Assembly (NCBI GenBank): GCA_003116995.1
Contig: BDSL01000113.1
Span: forward strand, 1-64,000
Direction of reading: 5' to 3'
DNA: 64,000 nt
Origin: Yamagishiella unicocca
Taxonomy: Eukaryota > Chlorophyta > Chlorophyceae > Chlamydomonadales > Volvocaceae
Below are positions 10,468-21,617 of this stretch, in pieces (the first letter of the stretch is position 1; every line of letters starts with the position of its first letter). The notes beneath the pieces are model-generated. The model was not told the origin of the DNA, ran no database searches, and saw nothing but the letters and a program-made list of their open reading frames with translations. The position numbers were made by a program, and so were the translations under genes.

Positions 10468-11720
10468 GCGCAGAGGCTGGCCATGGCCCTGGCGTTGCGG
10501 CAGCTGCTGGTGAGCTTTCTTGCTGTTGTCGCGTCTCCCTGGCTTGTTGGGGGCATATCACTTGCACTGGGGCTAGCCAGCTGTATGGTTCGGGCCGTCT
10601 TTTTCGGCCACGCAGCTGCGGGCTGTGCGGTCGGGTTGCTTGCCGCATTGTCAGTAGGGGCTGCCTGGGTGCTGTGTTGCGGAGGGGTCGTTGCATTGCG
10701 CATTCGTGTTGGTAATCCTATGCACACTCTCACTCCCCTGACGTCTAGGTGGTGGTGCGGGCGGCGTGGTGGCCTGTGGCTGAGCAGAGCTGGAGTGACA
10801 TCCCGTCTGAGGCAGTTGATTGGTAAGCTTGCAGCGCCTGTATCATTCAGCATACAACTGCAGCATGGTCGACAGCATGCAGCACAAGCACGGTGGCCCT
10901 AGCGCCTGTGGGAAGCCAGGAGGCATCATGCTGTCGGGGCTGCTGACCCAGAAACACCTAGCACCGGTTGCTTAGTGCTGCCCACTGTCAGGCCACCGGA
11001 GTTTTTGACCCAGGAGCACCTTTCCTGGCGTAGCTGATGCGGCCGGGGCCCAAGCAAGCGCACATGCCCTAGCGACATGTCCGCATCTCGGCGTCGTCAA
11101 CAATCCTGGCCCCACCGCTGCTCCATATCCGCGACCTCCGCCTCGCAGGCTGTGGCTGAGCTTCGCCGAGGCGCCCGAGATGGAGTTATCCATCACGCCC
11201 GTGCTGGGCAACCGCAAGCTGTGGGGGGCCCTCGTCATCGGCCGGGTGTCGGTGTGGGTCTGTTCCAAGGTGCGATCACCCGCAGCATCACAACTGCCTC
11301 CCGCCGGCACTCACGCACTACCTCAGTGGCGAACACTACTCCAGGGAGCCTCGGGCGTCTCTATGGTACCCATGGCGTTTCGTACTCCTGTTCCTACACC
11401 ACGACAGCGGGCTGACCAAGATCTTGAACCCCCACTAGCTGCTAGCGGCTTACCCTTTGACGTCGACCACAGCCCTGTTGATCACGGCCCCGTCACCTCG
11501 GCTGGCCATTCAACTTCGGTTACACCACCGCATCGCACCACTTCAGCCCTCCCCGCCCCCGTTCTTGACCACCCTGCTCCCCCAACTGCAGGTCGCCGCC
11601 GGCCTTGCTCGCCCCATGGTGTACCCCGCCTACGTGGATGTGCGCATGGGCAAGCTGCTGCTGCCAATCGACAGCACTAAGAACGCTGTCAGGTTCTTCA
11701 ACTCGCCATCGACACCTTGA
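10468..11720 (+). pseudogene. Decayed SMP-domain (extended-synaptotagmin-like) gene
   Basis: The pieces appear in the order expected for a membrane-anchored SMP lipid-transfer protein. A hydrophobic exon starts at 10,468 after TTCTGCAG (LVSFLAVVASPWLVGG, then AGCAVGLLAALSVGAAWVL). Exon 10,749-10,822 gives WWPVAEQSWSDIPSEAVDW, the typical SMP entry, ending at GTAAGC. A beta-strand segment follows near 11,120-11,260 (LLHIRDLRLAG, then LWLSFAEAPEMELSITP). A last segment at about 11,570-11,700 gives FLTTLLPQLQVAAGLARPMV. The two parts of the third segment lie in different frames with no intron between, and the first exon's phase does not fit the second. That indicates a pseudogene. Family assignment is by resemblance to tricalbin/SYT-type proteins and is moderate. 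Confidence 0.45.
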
Positions 11721-12900
11721 CCCGCCCCAGGGTGGGTGCCACCTCCGCCACAGCCAACAACGCCGCTGCAGGAGACGCCGCCGCCGCCGCCATAGCAGCA
11801 GCATCCGGTGCCAAACGGTGGCCCGCCTCCGAAATCCAGGTGGGCGCATTGCACTACGTCATGTGTTCGGCGGGAAGGGGGGGAGCTGCAAGGCAGGGTC
11901 CTGGGCGTAGAGCAGCAGCTGGTCCCAGTGGGGCTCCCTCAGCAGCACCGTGGTGGGCGTCGTGGCCCGGTAGGGAACAGCCAGCCACCCGGGGTCAGCC
12001 ACCCGGGTTTTCATCGCCTGTCCCCTGCAGTGCTCTACTACGAGCAGCGTAGTGTCCGCGGCCCCTACCAGCAGACTGACACGTCCCCCCACACCCCGCT
12101 TCGCCTTACTTGACGTGGCAGGCCGCCCTCCTTCTCGGGGCTAGCGGGCGGCACCCCGCGAAGCCGCCGGGCCGACCTCCCCGGCACCGCTGCCGTCTAC
12201 CTCGACCTGCAGCACCCCGCGGGGATGGGTATGGGCGCTGGTAGCTGCCCCTCCGTGCCGCCCTTTCCGCCGCCGCCGCCGTCTGTCTCCGGGGCCATGG
12301 TCCGGCCCCACCACGTTCATCAGCTCCGCCCTGGTGGTGATGGCCACCGCTGGCCTAGCCGGCGGCAGCAGCGGCAGTGTTTTTACCGAGAGCGCAGTCC
12401 ACCACGTGATTCGCCGTACGTCGTCGGTCCTTGGCAGCAACCCGGGGATGCTGCCCTCATTGGACGGCATGCCGGAGGCAATCGAGGATGAGGAGGGAAG
12501 GCGGACGACGGTTCCAGAGAGGACGGCGGCCTGTGCGACTCAACAGTTTGGCGCTGACTACTAGCGACGGTGGCGCGATGGCAACATCGATGGCAGGGCG
12601 TCAACACTGTACGGCACGGACCGGGCCGTCGGCGGCGCGCCGTCGCCGTACTGGCCCTGCGGCGTGGTGGACGCCTCTACCTGTGTTCTGTATTCTGGCG
12701 CCGCGCCGCCGGTTGGCAGCGGCGGGCAGCAGACTTTGGGTCTACACGTTTGTCCTCTGGTATCTAGGAACGAAGAAGCACAGGGCGAAGGCCGTGGGAA
12801 GCAGCAGGGATCTAGCGGCCGCGAAGGCGCTGAAGGCGGGGCCACGACACGGGGTGGGACCAACGCGTGGCCGGTGCACAGCACTTCCCGAGGAGGAGGC
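11721..12900. other. Possible continuation of the SMP relic; otherwise unassigned
   Basis: Several mid-length overlapping frames on both strands carry protein-like patches, for example VFTESAVHHVIRRTSSVLGS on the plus strand near 12,380. No C2 or other domain could be confirmed. It may be the decayed 3' part of the 10.5-11.7 kb relic. Confidence 0.25.
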
Positions 12901-12905
12901 AGGGG

Positions 12906-12920
12906 TTTAGGGTTTAGGGA
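12906..12920 (+). repeat. Short telomere-like tract
   Basis: Two GGTTTAG units (GGTTTAGGGTTTAGGG) match the plant-type TTTAGGG telomere repeat. The tract is too short to claim a past telomere. Confidence 0.4.
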
Positions 12921-12925
12921 GTCCT

Positions 12926-15900
12926 AACGCTCCTCCCTTGGGACTCCCAACAGCAGGTTTGGGAGAACGTACGGCAGCCTCGTGCAGCATGAGATCAACG
13001 ATGCTGCAACGATGTTATATTGCGTAGGCGGAAGGGACAGTCTTTCTTGCAATGTTTTCGATACGGTAATAATGCCTTTCATTGCCGAGTGAGTTGAGAG
13101 CCACCCTGCTGGTTGTGTGAGGCGCCTCATAAGCGGTATTTTCGGATCCTGCTCCGAAAATTGGTTTCTAAGCGGTCGTAGGGCCCTCGGACGTGGGTTG
13201 GCGCGCAGGTTTGTCCGTAGGTGAAACGGCCCGCGGGCTTCTTTAGAATGCCTTTCGTTGCTAGGGTCCCCTAAACTGTTTTCATTCTCAGGGAATCATT
13301 TTCAGCGACCGGTTTTGGCGGGACCGGGCTCACGCGCGACCTAAGTGTATTTGGGAACTTGTTTCGCCCGCCCGCGCCTACCTTTTTGTTTTGGGCCCTG
13401 ATTGCTGTCTGGTTTATTTTGTGCTTCGCGTTTGTTGGTCGTCCGACCGGGGGGGAGTTGAGAGTTTAGGATTGCTGAGAGCAGAGCGGCCCCCGTGCAG
13501 CGCCCAAGGGGCGCGGGCCGGCCTGCCACATCGCAGGTGTGAGGATAGAGGATAGAGGTGCAAAGACCCGGGGGGGCCGCACACTTCCCCCATCCCACAC
13601 GTCGCCCTCTCGGTCGCGGCTTATAGACAAAGGAGACAGGTGTCTTCTAGGGTCGGAAGGTCAGAAAAGGCTTTCGTGCAATACGGCGACCAATAGGATC
13701 GCGAGCGGTCGGTGCTGCCGAGCATTGTCCTGTCCGCACAACCCCTGGAGCGCAGAGGCGGTAGAAACGCTCCGAGCGTTAGCGTCTGTGGCTTGTTTGT
13801 CGCTGTAATTATGTTTCGAATCAGTACGGGCCGAGCTACTGAAGTCCGATTGGAAAGCGAAAGATCGCCATTTTCCTTGCAGCTTTCGGTGTTATCTGAC
13901 TGCTAGGTTGACGAAGGTTGAATACAACGTATCATGTCTACACGTCTCAGCTTCCGGGCGCCGCTGTTTGTGCTCTGGACCCTCGTTCGGGTTTTCGGTG
14001 GTCTCGCCTGAATGGGTTTTTTGCTCCTGTGCCTCCGTCAGTGCCCGGCGATGTGTCCGATAGCTTTACCTTCGGGTCTGGAGCCCACTGTAACATGTGG
14101 TTATTACTGGTTTTGGTCCCGCGACTGATGAGGGCTCTCGCTCATCACCTTCAGTTTTATAATGCTGCACGTGTCCACGACCAAGATACGATCAAGAACG
14201 GCTCCGAGGAGCGGCAACAACCACCCAGGGGGCACACTAGCCCAGACGGCCCAATACGCCAACTGCAGCCAAAGCACACCTCCGTCCCAGAGAGAACAGC
14301 AGACCATCACTGCAAGCCGAACAATAACCTTTCACCTGAGATCCCAGGCAAGCCCCACACCCAAGAGAAGCACCGTCCGGCAGGGGCCTAATGAGGCAGA
14401 GAAATGCTGCCGAGTGCTGGGAATGAAGGAGTGAGCGGAGGCCTCCGGGGCCTCTTTGGGTCCCTGTAACCCTTCCGCAGTAACGGAGCCCCTTTCCAGT
14501 GGGTCCTTGTAATTGTTACAGTGGGCTCCAGACCATAAAAGGTAGAGCCATCGGGCGCATCGACTGACACTGAAAGAGACAAGGAAAGCAAGGAAAACCG
14601 ACGGTTCCGAAAGGCAAACCACCCAGAGCCTCACAACCGAGAGCCCAGAGGAAACAGCAAGCACCAATACACAGGGGGAGGTTGCGCTGATGGCTTCCCT
14701 GCACATGGCCACATGCATCCCAAGCAGACCCCCGAAAGGAGAGACAGCAGCACGCCTCGGCAACACAATCGGATACCCCCCCAAAGATCCCGGAAAAGTC
14801 CCACACCCGAAACGGGCCGATGCCCATAGCGAGATGGGAAGAAACGTTGGTACTTAATACCATCGGCCAGTTGAGGTCAACAAACAACGGCAGCCTCTAG
14901 GAAACGGCAGATCGCCCGAATGGCCTTGTGTATCTGGGACCCAGCGTAAGGGTTGCTGCTATTTATACTGTTGTTCCGCAAACAGTGCACTGATCGTTCT
15001 TGGTTGGGCATAAAAGCTGCCGGTGTGGGGCGGCGACTTTGATGGAGGCTGTCTTCGTACTTCAGATGCTAACCAGACTCGCAGTGGGCCAGGGAAGCGA
15101 ACCGCGTTCCCACTAACGCCCAGTCCCCCACGGTATTACGATATACGCAGTCAGACGTTTTATTGGGACGTAGGCACTTTGGGCAGATGCAGCATGCATC
15201 TGCGTTTTCCTAATTGGCTTCCCTAGTCAGTGCCGACCCACACATCATCACATACCCATTCGTAAGGTCTGAGCGGCGGCAGCTGTGTCTGAAATATGCT
15301 CTTCACGTCCTGCTGGGGCTTCTGTAGGACAAGTAACGCAACCAATGGGACCGGCCTGCTGCCGCAGCAGTTCAGCCTTTCCCGTCGAACTGCTCTGCCT
15401 TCCCCTTCCCAACCCCCACCCCCCCCCATTTTTATTAAATCCGACTTGCGCCGAGCTCATTCCTCAGTCGCCGGCTGTGCACACACCGGCGCCAGTGACG
15501 GCCATGCGCCCAGCTTCACGGATCTCCGGTGCGGGAATCCCAGCGCGACCCAGCGCAATACCTGAGTTACAAATGCTTAATTGTAGAAAGTCAGTGTTTT
15601 CGTGGATGTTCCTACGTACTACTACTACTACGACTGCTGGTATCACCGCCGGGCCAGCAGGCAGGCAGGGCTCGACGTGCGGTGGCGCAAGCACACAAAC
15701 CGACAACCGCTCAGACCGGTGCACACATACTTAAACGCAATCAAGCGCAGACACCAAGTACACATTCCATAATGCCGGCGGGACCGTCCATTTGTTGGGC
15801 CACACTCGAATACCCAATGCTGGTGATGTGCGTGGTCAATATTCACCGTGCCATTGTGCCCACGACCGCTCCCCCCATGACGACAGGACCACCATCGCCC

Positions 15901-16164
15901 GTGCAGGACACCGACACTGCAATTACTACACAATCAACAGGTTTGCTAACTCGGTCAGTCCCATCGCTAGCCGCCCGCCGCGCCACCGCCCCCTAGCCGC
16001 GGGTCGCACCAGAAGCCAATGATCGATTGTCGTACAGAGACTGGCGCGATGGCGGGCCGGGGGTTGTGAGGAAAGCCTGTGTAGGGAGGGGGAGGGGCGC
16101 GAACGGAGGGGAGTAACACGTGACAGGGTTACAAGGAACGGCCACAACTAGGTAACAGCTCACG
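12926..16164. other. No recognisable gene; dispersed 45-bp motif at 14,050 and 14,570
   Basis: No gene is seen. A block around 14,050-14,096 (CCGATAGCTTTACC, then TCTGGAGCCCACTGTAAC) recurs inverted at about 14,515-14,575 and in weaker form near 43,645-43,690. It looks like a conserved piece of an old repeat. A 21-nt near-palindrome (GCAGATGCA, GCA, TGCATCTGC) lies at about 15,183-15,203. Confidence 0.35.
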
Positions 16165-18302
16165 CTACCTCAAGCACGCTGATGATGAGCGCCAGCTGTC
16201 CAGCGCCGCCAGCGGCGGCGGCGGCGGCGGCGACGGCGGCGGAGGCGGCGATGGCGGCGGTGATGGCGGCGGGGATGGCAGCGGTAGCCGATGACGGCTG
16301 CTGCCGTACGAATGGCTGACTGGCTGATAAGTGCTGGTTGGCTGGCGGCTGCTGAAGTGCTGGCTGAACAGCGCAGAGGCATGTCAGCAGTCAAGTAGCT
16401 AGTGGCGGCATCTACTGTACGGCACCGGCAGCTGCCGCCCGCCGCCATACTACTTTCCTGTTGCGGGCGCAATTATGGATGAACGAGGACAGCGTCAGCG
16501 CGTGTTGATTATTGGCGTCATGTTCCAGCGTCGAATTCCAACCCACGTGCGTGATGAAGTGAACCCCCTTAAGCTGGCAACACCTCCCTCATCCAGCAGC
16601 CCCACAACCAGGACCCGCTCCTACATACCTTACCATGTAAATGGTCAAGCAGTACGTAGTTAGACTGCCAAGCAAGTAAGCAGGAACCCCTCGCGGTTGG
16701 AGTAGCGAGCCTACGCCGTGCCTGCGCGCCTGTTGTCGTACGTGTCTGCCACACGCGTCTGTTGGCGTACGTGCCTGCCACACGCGCCTGTTGTCGTGCC
16801 CGCACGTAAATAATGCAGGGCCGCGGCGAGTTCGGTGGCTGGAGTTGATGGAGGAAATTCAGCCAGAGGCACGTACGGTTGCTGTCTAGAAGCGCGCGGC
16901 GGTGGCTATAAAGTACGGCGGCGGCATGCAGCCGCTTACTTGCTGCCCACGCAAGTAGCCAACGTAGGTTCGTTCCCGAAGTGCGGAGCTCCCCTGGATC
17001 GTAGGTACCTGCGGGACACCGATAATGAGGATGACTAAGAAAATTAATATTTGATGACTGTGCAACGAACCGAAGTTACTTACCGCCGGATACAAGCTCG
17101 CTCGCTCCCAAGCAAGTACGTGCGTATAATACTACTCTGCGCTGTTGGGATTTTGCCCCTCATCATCAGGACCCGCACCTACATACCTTACCCTGTAGAT
17201 GCTCACCAGCAGATGGGCATGCCGCGGGTGGGCAGCCACGTATGACGGAACACGGCGGCGGCGAAGGTCACCCGCGCGCCCGCCCTTGCAGACACAGATC
17301 GTTGCAGTAGTAGTGGTCCCTCCGTCCGTCCGGGGTGCAGGTGCCGTACGGCGGGAGGCCTCGGGCGATGTAGGCGGGAGGGCGAAAACGGAGGACGGAG
17401 GTAGGGGCATGCAGCAGTAGTTAGCGGCAGTATTCCAGCCATCGTATGCATGTAGCGACATTGGTACATCTATTGAGCCATGGGGAACGCTAAAACTAAA
17501 GCAGCAGGATATGCAAGTTCGTTACGGCAACGGTGGTTTCACGACAACGGTGGCTTGGAACCGATTGCGGGTACGCCGGGACGAAGGGCGGGGCAAGACC
17601 ACCGCTGCACCGCAGGCTGGCTTACTGCTGCAAGGAAGCTAGCTGATGACGGCTGCTGCTGTACGGATGGCTGACAGGCTGAAGTAGTAGTGCTGGTTGG
17701 CTGGCGGCTGCTTAAGTGCTGGCTGAACAGTGCAGCAGATATCTTGCCCCGCCCGATCGATCCACGGCACGCACCCGCACGCGGTGCGAGCAAGTCATCA
17801 GAACGCATGCCACCGTATCTGTGTACGTGTCGAAGCCTTTGAAGCTGCGTACGGTGTGGCTATGCATGACGACCTACCAGCCATGCTACGGCGATTGCCT
17901 TGCTCCGATACCTCAACTAACACAACCAACGCACCGATTCGGCAAGCACTGCAGAAACGCACCTTGCTCCCAATCAAAGGGACGGCGTAGGATAGGGCTG
18001 GACGGTGCGTGCGACGGCGGCTTCGGGGCGCCAGATCTCGTCGATCGGCGGGAAGCGGGCCTGGCAGCGGCTCGGTCGTCGGTAGTGATGTGGCCGTTAT
18101 GTTAAGCTGCTGTGGATCCGCCGGCGGCGCTGGGCTGGGCAGAGGCGGGTGATGGCTGTAAAGTGGCAACAGGAACGGAAGGGATATCGGAAAGGAGGCA
18201 GCAGGGCTGAAATGAGGAACTGATCAGCAGATAGAGCTAGGTACCGGCAATAACTAACTAACAACTATCCTAACTCCGTCCCCGACCTACAGCTTCTCTG
18301 AG
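16165..18302. repeat. Tandem macrorepeat, unit 1
   Basis: The unit starts at CTACCTCAAGCACGCTGATG and ends at CCTACAGCTTCTCTGAG. It is repeated directly at 18,314-21,617 with very high identity outside the GGC array (scattered single changes and few indels). Unit 1 has only about 75 nt of GGC/GGA-type simple sequence (16,205-16,280). Inside the unit, two related blocks (around 16,610 and 17,165, both containing CCTACATACCTTACC) show an older internal duplication. No recognisable protein domain lies in the non-repeat part. Confidence 0.92.
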
Positions 18303-19763
18303 TCAGGCGAGGCCTACCTCAAGCACGCTGATGATGAGCGCCAGCTGTCCAGCGCCGCCAGCGCGCGATCGTACCCTGCCGGCCTGCAGGAAAAAAGGCC
18401 AGCCTCGCTCCCGGCGGTGGCGATGGAGGCGGTGATGGTGGTGATGGCGGCGACGGTGGCGATGGAGGTCGAGGTGAAGGAGGCGGCGACGGTGATGGAG
18501 GCGGCAACGGCGGCTCTGGCGGCGGCGAGGGTGAAGAAGACGGCGGCAGTGAGGGAGCGGGCGGCTCCGGCGGCGGCGACGGCGGCGACGGCGGCGACGG
18601 CGGCGGAGGCGGCGATGGAGGCGGTGATGGTGGTGATGGCGGCGACGGTGGCGGTGATGGTGGTGAGGGCGGCGGTGAAGGAGACGGCGGGGGGATGGCG
18701 GTGGTGAGTGAGAGGGCGGCTCTGGCGGCGGCGACGGCGGCGGAGGCGGCGATGGAGGCGGTGATGGTGGTGATGGCGGCGACGGTGGCGGCGATGGTGG
18801 TGAGGGAGGTTGAGGAGGTGAAGGAGGCGTCGACGGTGATGGAGGCGGCGGTGAAGAAGACGGCAGCGGTGAGGGAGCGGGCGGCTCCGTCCGGCGGCGG
18901 CGGCGGCGGCGGCGGAGATGGCGGCGGCGGCGGCGGCGGCGATGGAGGTGGTGATGGATGGCGGCGGCGATGGCGGCGACGGTGGCGGCGATGGTGGTGA
19001 TGGCGGCGGTGAAGGAGACGGCGGGGGGGATGGCGGTGGTGAGGGAGAGGGCGGCTCTGGCGGCAGCGACGGCGGCGGAGGCGGCGATGGAGGCGGTGAT
19101 GGTGGTGATGGCGGCGACGGTGGCGGCGATGGTGGTGAGGTAGGGAGGTTGAGGAGGTGAAGGAGGCGGCGACGGTGATGGAGGCGGCGACGGCGGCTCT
19201 GGGGGCGGCGAGGGTGGTGACGGATGCGGTGAAAAGGACGGCGGCCCTGAGGGAGCGGGCGGCTCCGGCAGCGGCAACGGCGGCGACGGCGGCGGAGGCG
19301 GTGATGGAGGCGGTGATGGTGGAGATGGCGGCGACGGTGGCGGCGATGGTGGTGAGGGCGGCAGTGAAGGAGACGGCGGAAGGGATGGCGGTGGTGAGGG
19401 AGAGGGCGGCTCTGGCGGCGGCGACGGCGGCGGAGGCGGCGATGGAGGCGGTGATGGTGGTGATGGCGGCGACGGTGGCGATGGAGGTCGAGGAGGTGAA
19501 GGAGGCGGCGACGGTGATGGAGGCGGCAACGGCGGCTCTGGCGGCGGCGAGGGTGAAGAAGACGGCGGCGGTGAGGGAGACGGCGGCGGGGATGGCAGCG
19601 GTAGCCGATGACGGCTGCTGCCGTACGAATGGCTGACAGGCTGAAGTGCTGGTTGGCTGGCGGCGGCTGAAGTGCTGGCTGAACAGCGCAGAGGCATGTC
19701 AGCAGTCAAGTAGCTAGTGGCGGCATCTACTGTACGGCACCGGCAGCTGCCGCCCGCCGCCAT
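18303..19763 (-). CDS. Possible hydroxyproline-rich (pherophorin-spacer-like) ORF across the array
   Basis: From ATG at 19,763 the minus strand is open to 18,303. It has a short unique N-part (AAGGSCRCRTVDAATSYLTA), a long (Ser-Pro-Pro)n segment typical of volvocine extracellular hydroxyproline-rich proteins, then frame-altered His/Arg-rich text, and a short unique C-part (RWTAGAHHQRA). Unit 1 carries a miniature version (16,448-16,170) with the same N- and C-parts and almost no middle. No signal peptide or pherophorin domain is seen, and frame changes inside the array argue against selection. It may be an array that happens to be open. Confidence that it is expressed is low. Confidence 0.25.
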   Translation of the reverse strand: MAAGGSCRCRTVDAATSYLTADMPLRCSASTSAAASQPALQPVSHSYGSSRHRLPLPSPPPSPSPPPSSSPSPPPEPPLPPPSPSPPPSPPRPPSPPSPPSPPSPPPSPPPPPSPPPEPPSPSPPPSLPPSPSLPPSPPSPPPSPPSPPSPPPSPPPPPSPPLPLPEPPAPSGPPSFSPHPSPPSPPPEPPSPPPSPSPPPSPPQPPYLTTIAATVAAITTITASIAASAAVAAARAALSLTTAIPPAVSFTAAITTIAATVAAIAAAIHHHLHRRRRRRRHLRRRRRRRRTEPPAPSPLPSSSPPPPSPSTPPSPPQPPSPPSPPPSPPSPPSPPPSPPPPPSPPPEPPSHSPPPSPRRLLHRRPHHHHRHRRRHHHHHRLHRRLRRRRRRRRRRRRRSRPLPHCRRLLHPRRRQSRRCRLHHRRRLLHLDLHRHRRRHHHHHRLHRHRRERGWPFFLQAGRVRSRAGGAGQLALIISVLEVGLA

Positions 19764-21617
19764 ACTACTTTCCTGTTGCGGGCGCAATTATGGATGAACG
19801 AGGACAGCGTCAGCGCGTGTTGATTATTGGCGTCATGTTCCAGCGTCGAATTCCAACCCACGTGCGTGATGAATGAAGTGAACCCCCTTAAGCTGGCAAC
19901 ACCTCCCTCATCCAGCAGCCCCACAACCAGGACCCGCTCCTACATACCTTACCATGTAAATGGTCAAGCAGTACGTAGTTAGACTGCCAAGCAAGTAAGC
20001 AGGAACCCCTCGCGGTTGGAGTAGCGAGCCTACGCCGTGCCTGCGCGCCTGTTGTCGTACGTGTCTGCCACACGCATCTGTCGGCGTACGTGCCTGCCAC
20101 ACGCGCCTGTTGTCGTGCCCGCACGTAAATAATGCAGGGCCGCGGCGAGTTCGGTGACTGGAGTTGATGGAGGAATTTCAGCCAGAGGCACGGTTGCTGT
20201 CTAGAAGCGCGCGGCGGTGGCTATAAAGTACGGCGGCGGCATGCAGCCGCTTACTTGCTGCCCACGCAAGTAGCCAACGTAGGTTCGTTCCCGAAGTGCG
20301 GAGCTCCCCTGGATCGTAGGTACCTGCGGGACACCGATAATGAGGATGACTAAGAAAATTAATATTTGATGACTGTGCAACCGAAGTTATTAACCGCCGG
20401 ATACAAGCTCGCTCGCTCCCAAGCAACTACGTGCGTATAATACTACTCTGCGCTGTTGGGATTTTGCCCCTCATCATCAGGACCCGCACCTACATACCTT
20501 ACCCTGTAGATGCTCACCAGCAGATGGGCATGCCGCGGGTGGGCAGCCACGTATGACGGAACACGGCGGCGGCGAAGGTCACCCGCGCGCCCGCCCTTGC
20601 AGACACAGATCGTCGCAGTAGTAGTGGTCCCTCCGTCCGTCCGGGGTGCAGGTGCCGTACGGCGGGAGGCCTCGGGCGATGTAGGCGGGAGGGCGAAAAC
20701 GGAGGATGGAGGCAGGGGCATGCAGCAGTAGTTAGCGGCAGTATTCCAGCCATCGTATATATGCATGTAGCGACATTGGTACATCTATTGAGCCATGGGG
20801 AACGCTAAAACTAAAGCAGCAGGATATGCAAGTTCGTTACGGCAACGGTGGTTTCACGACAACGGTGGCTTGGAACCAATTGCGGGTACGCCGGGACGAA
20901 GGGCGGGGCAAGACCACCGCTGCACCGCAGGCTGGCTTACTGCTGCAAGGGAGCTAGCTGATGACGGCTGCTGCTGTACGGATGGCTGACAGGCTGAAGT
21001 AGTAGTGCTGGTTGGCTGGCGGCTGCTTAAGTGCTGGCTGAACAGTGCAGCAGATATCTTGCCCCGCCCGATCGATCCACGGCACGCACCCGCACGCGGT
21101 GCGAGCAAGTCATCAGAACGCATGCCACCGTATCTGTGTACGTGTCGAAGCCTTTGAAGCTGCGTACGGTGTGGCTATGCATGACGACCTACCAGCCATG
21201 CTACGGCGATTGCCTTGCTCCGATACCTCAACTAACACAACCAACGCACCGATTCGGCAAGCACTGCAGAAACGCACCTTGCTCCCAATCAAAGGGACGG
21301 CGTAGGATAGGGCTGGACGGTGCGTGCGACGGCGGCTTCGGGGCGCCAGATCTCGTCGATCGGCGGGAAGCGGGCCTGGCAGCGGCTCGGTCGTCGGTAG
21401 TGATGTGGCCGTTATGTTAAGCTGCTGTGGATCCGCCGGCGGCACTGGGCTGGGCAGAGGCGGGTGATGGCTGTAAAGTGGCAACAGAAACGGAAGGGAT
21501 ATCGGAAAGGAGGCAGCAGGGTTGAAATGAGGAACTGGTCAGCAGATAGAGCTAGGTACCGGCAATAACTAACGAACAACTATCCTAACTCCGTCCCCGA
21601 CCTACAGCTTCTCTGAG
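18314..21617. repeat. Tandem macrorepeat, unit 2 with expanded GGC array
   Basis: This unit has the same borders and order as unit 1, but the GGC-type array has grown to about 1.2 kb (18,416-19,610). The 11 nt between the units are TCAGGCGAGGC. After the array the two units realign at GGGGATGGCAGCGGTAGCCG and remain nearly identical to the end. The length difference between units (2.1 against 3.3 kb) is almost wholly the array. Confidence 0.92.
18416..19610. repeat. GGCGGCGA/GGTGATGG minisatellite array
   Basis: Imperfect higher-order units built from GGCGGCGAC, GGTGATGGT and GGAGGCGG trinucleotide blocks fill the array. On the minus strand one frame of the first part reads uninterrupted Ser-Pro-Pro blocks (SPPPSPPPPPSPPPEPPSP). 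Phase changes within the array convert this to His/Arg or Ala/Thr-rich text. Confidence 0.9.

Noticed and set aside
12906..12920. Possible interstitial telomere
   Set aside because: Only about two TTTAGGG units, which is within chance for a G-rich sequence.
18417..19636. Ala/Val/Met-rich plus-strand frames across the GGC array
   Set aside because: These are periodic translations of the minisatellite in other phases, with no unique flanking coding text.
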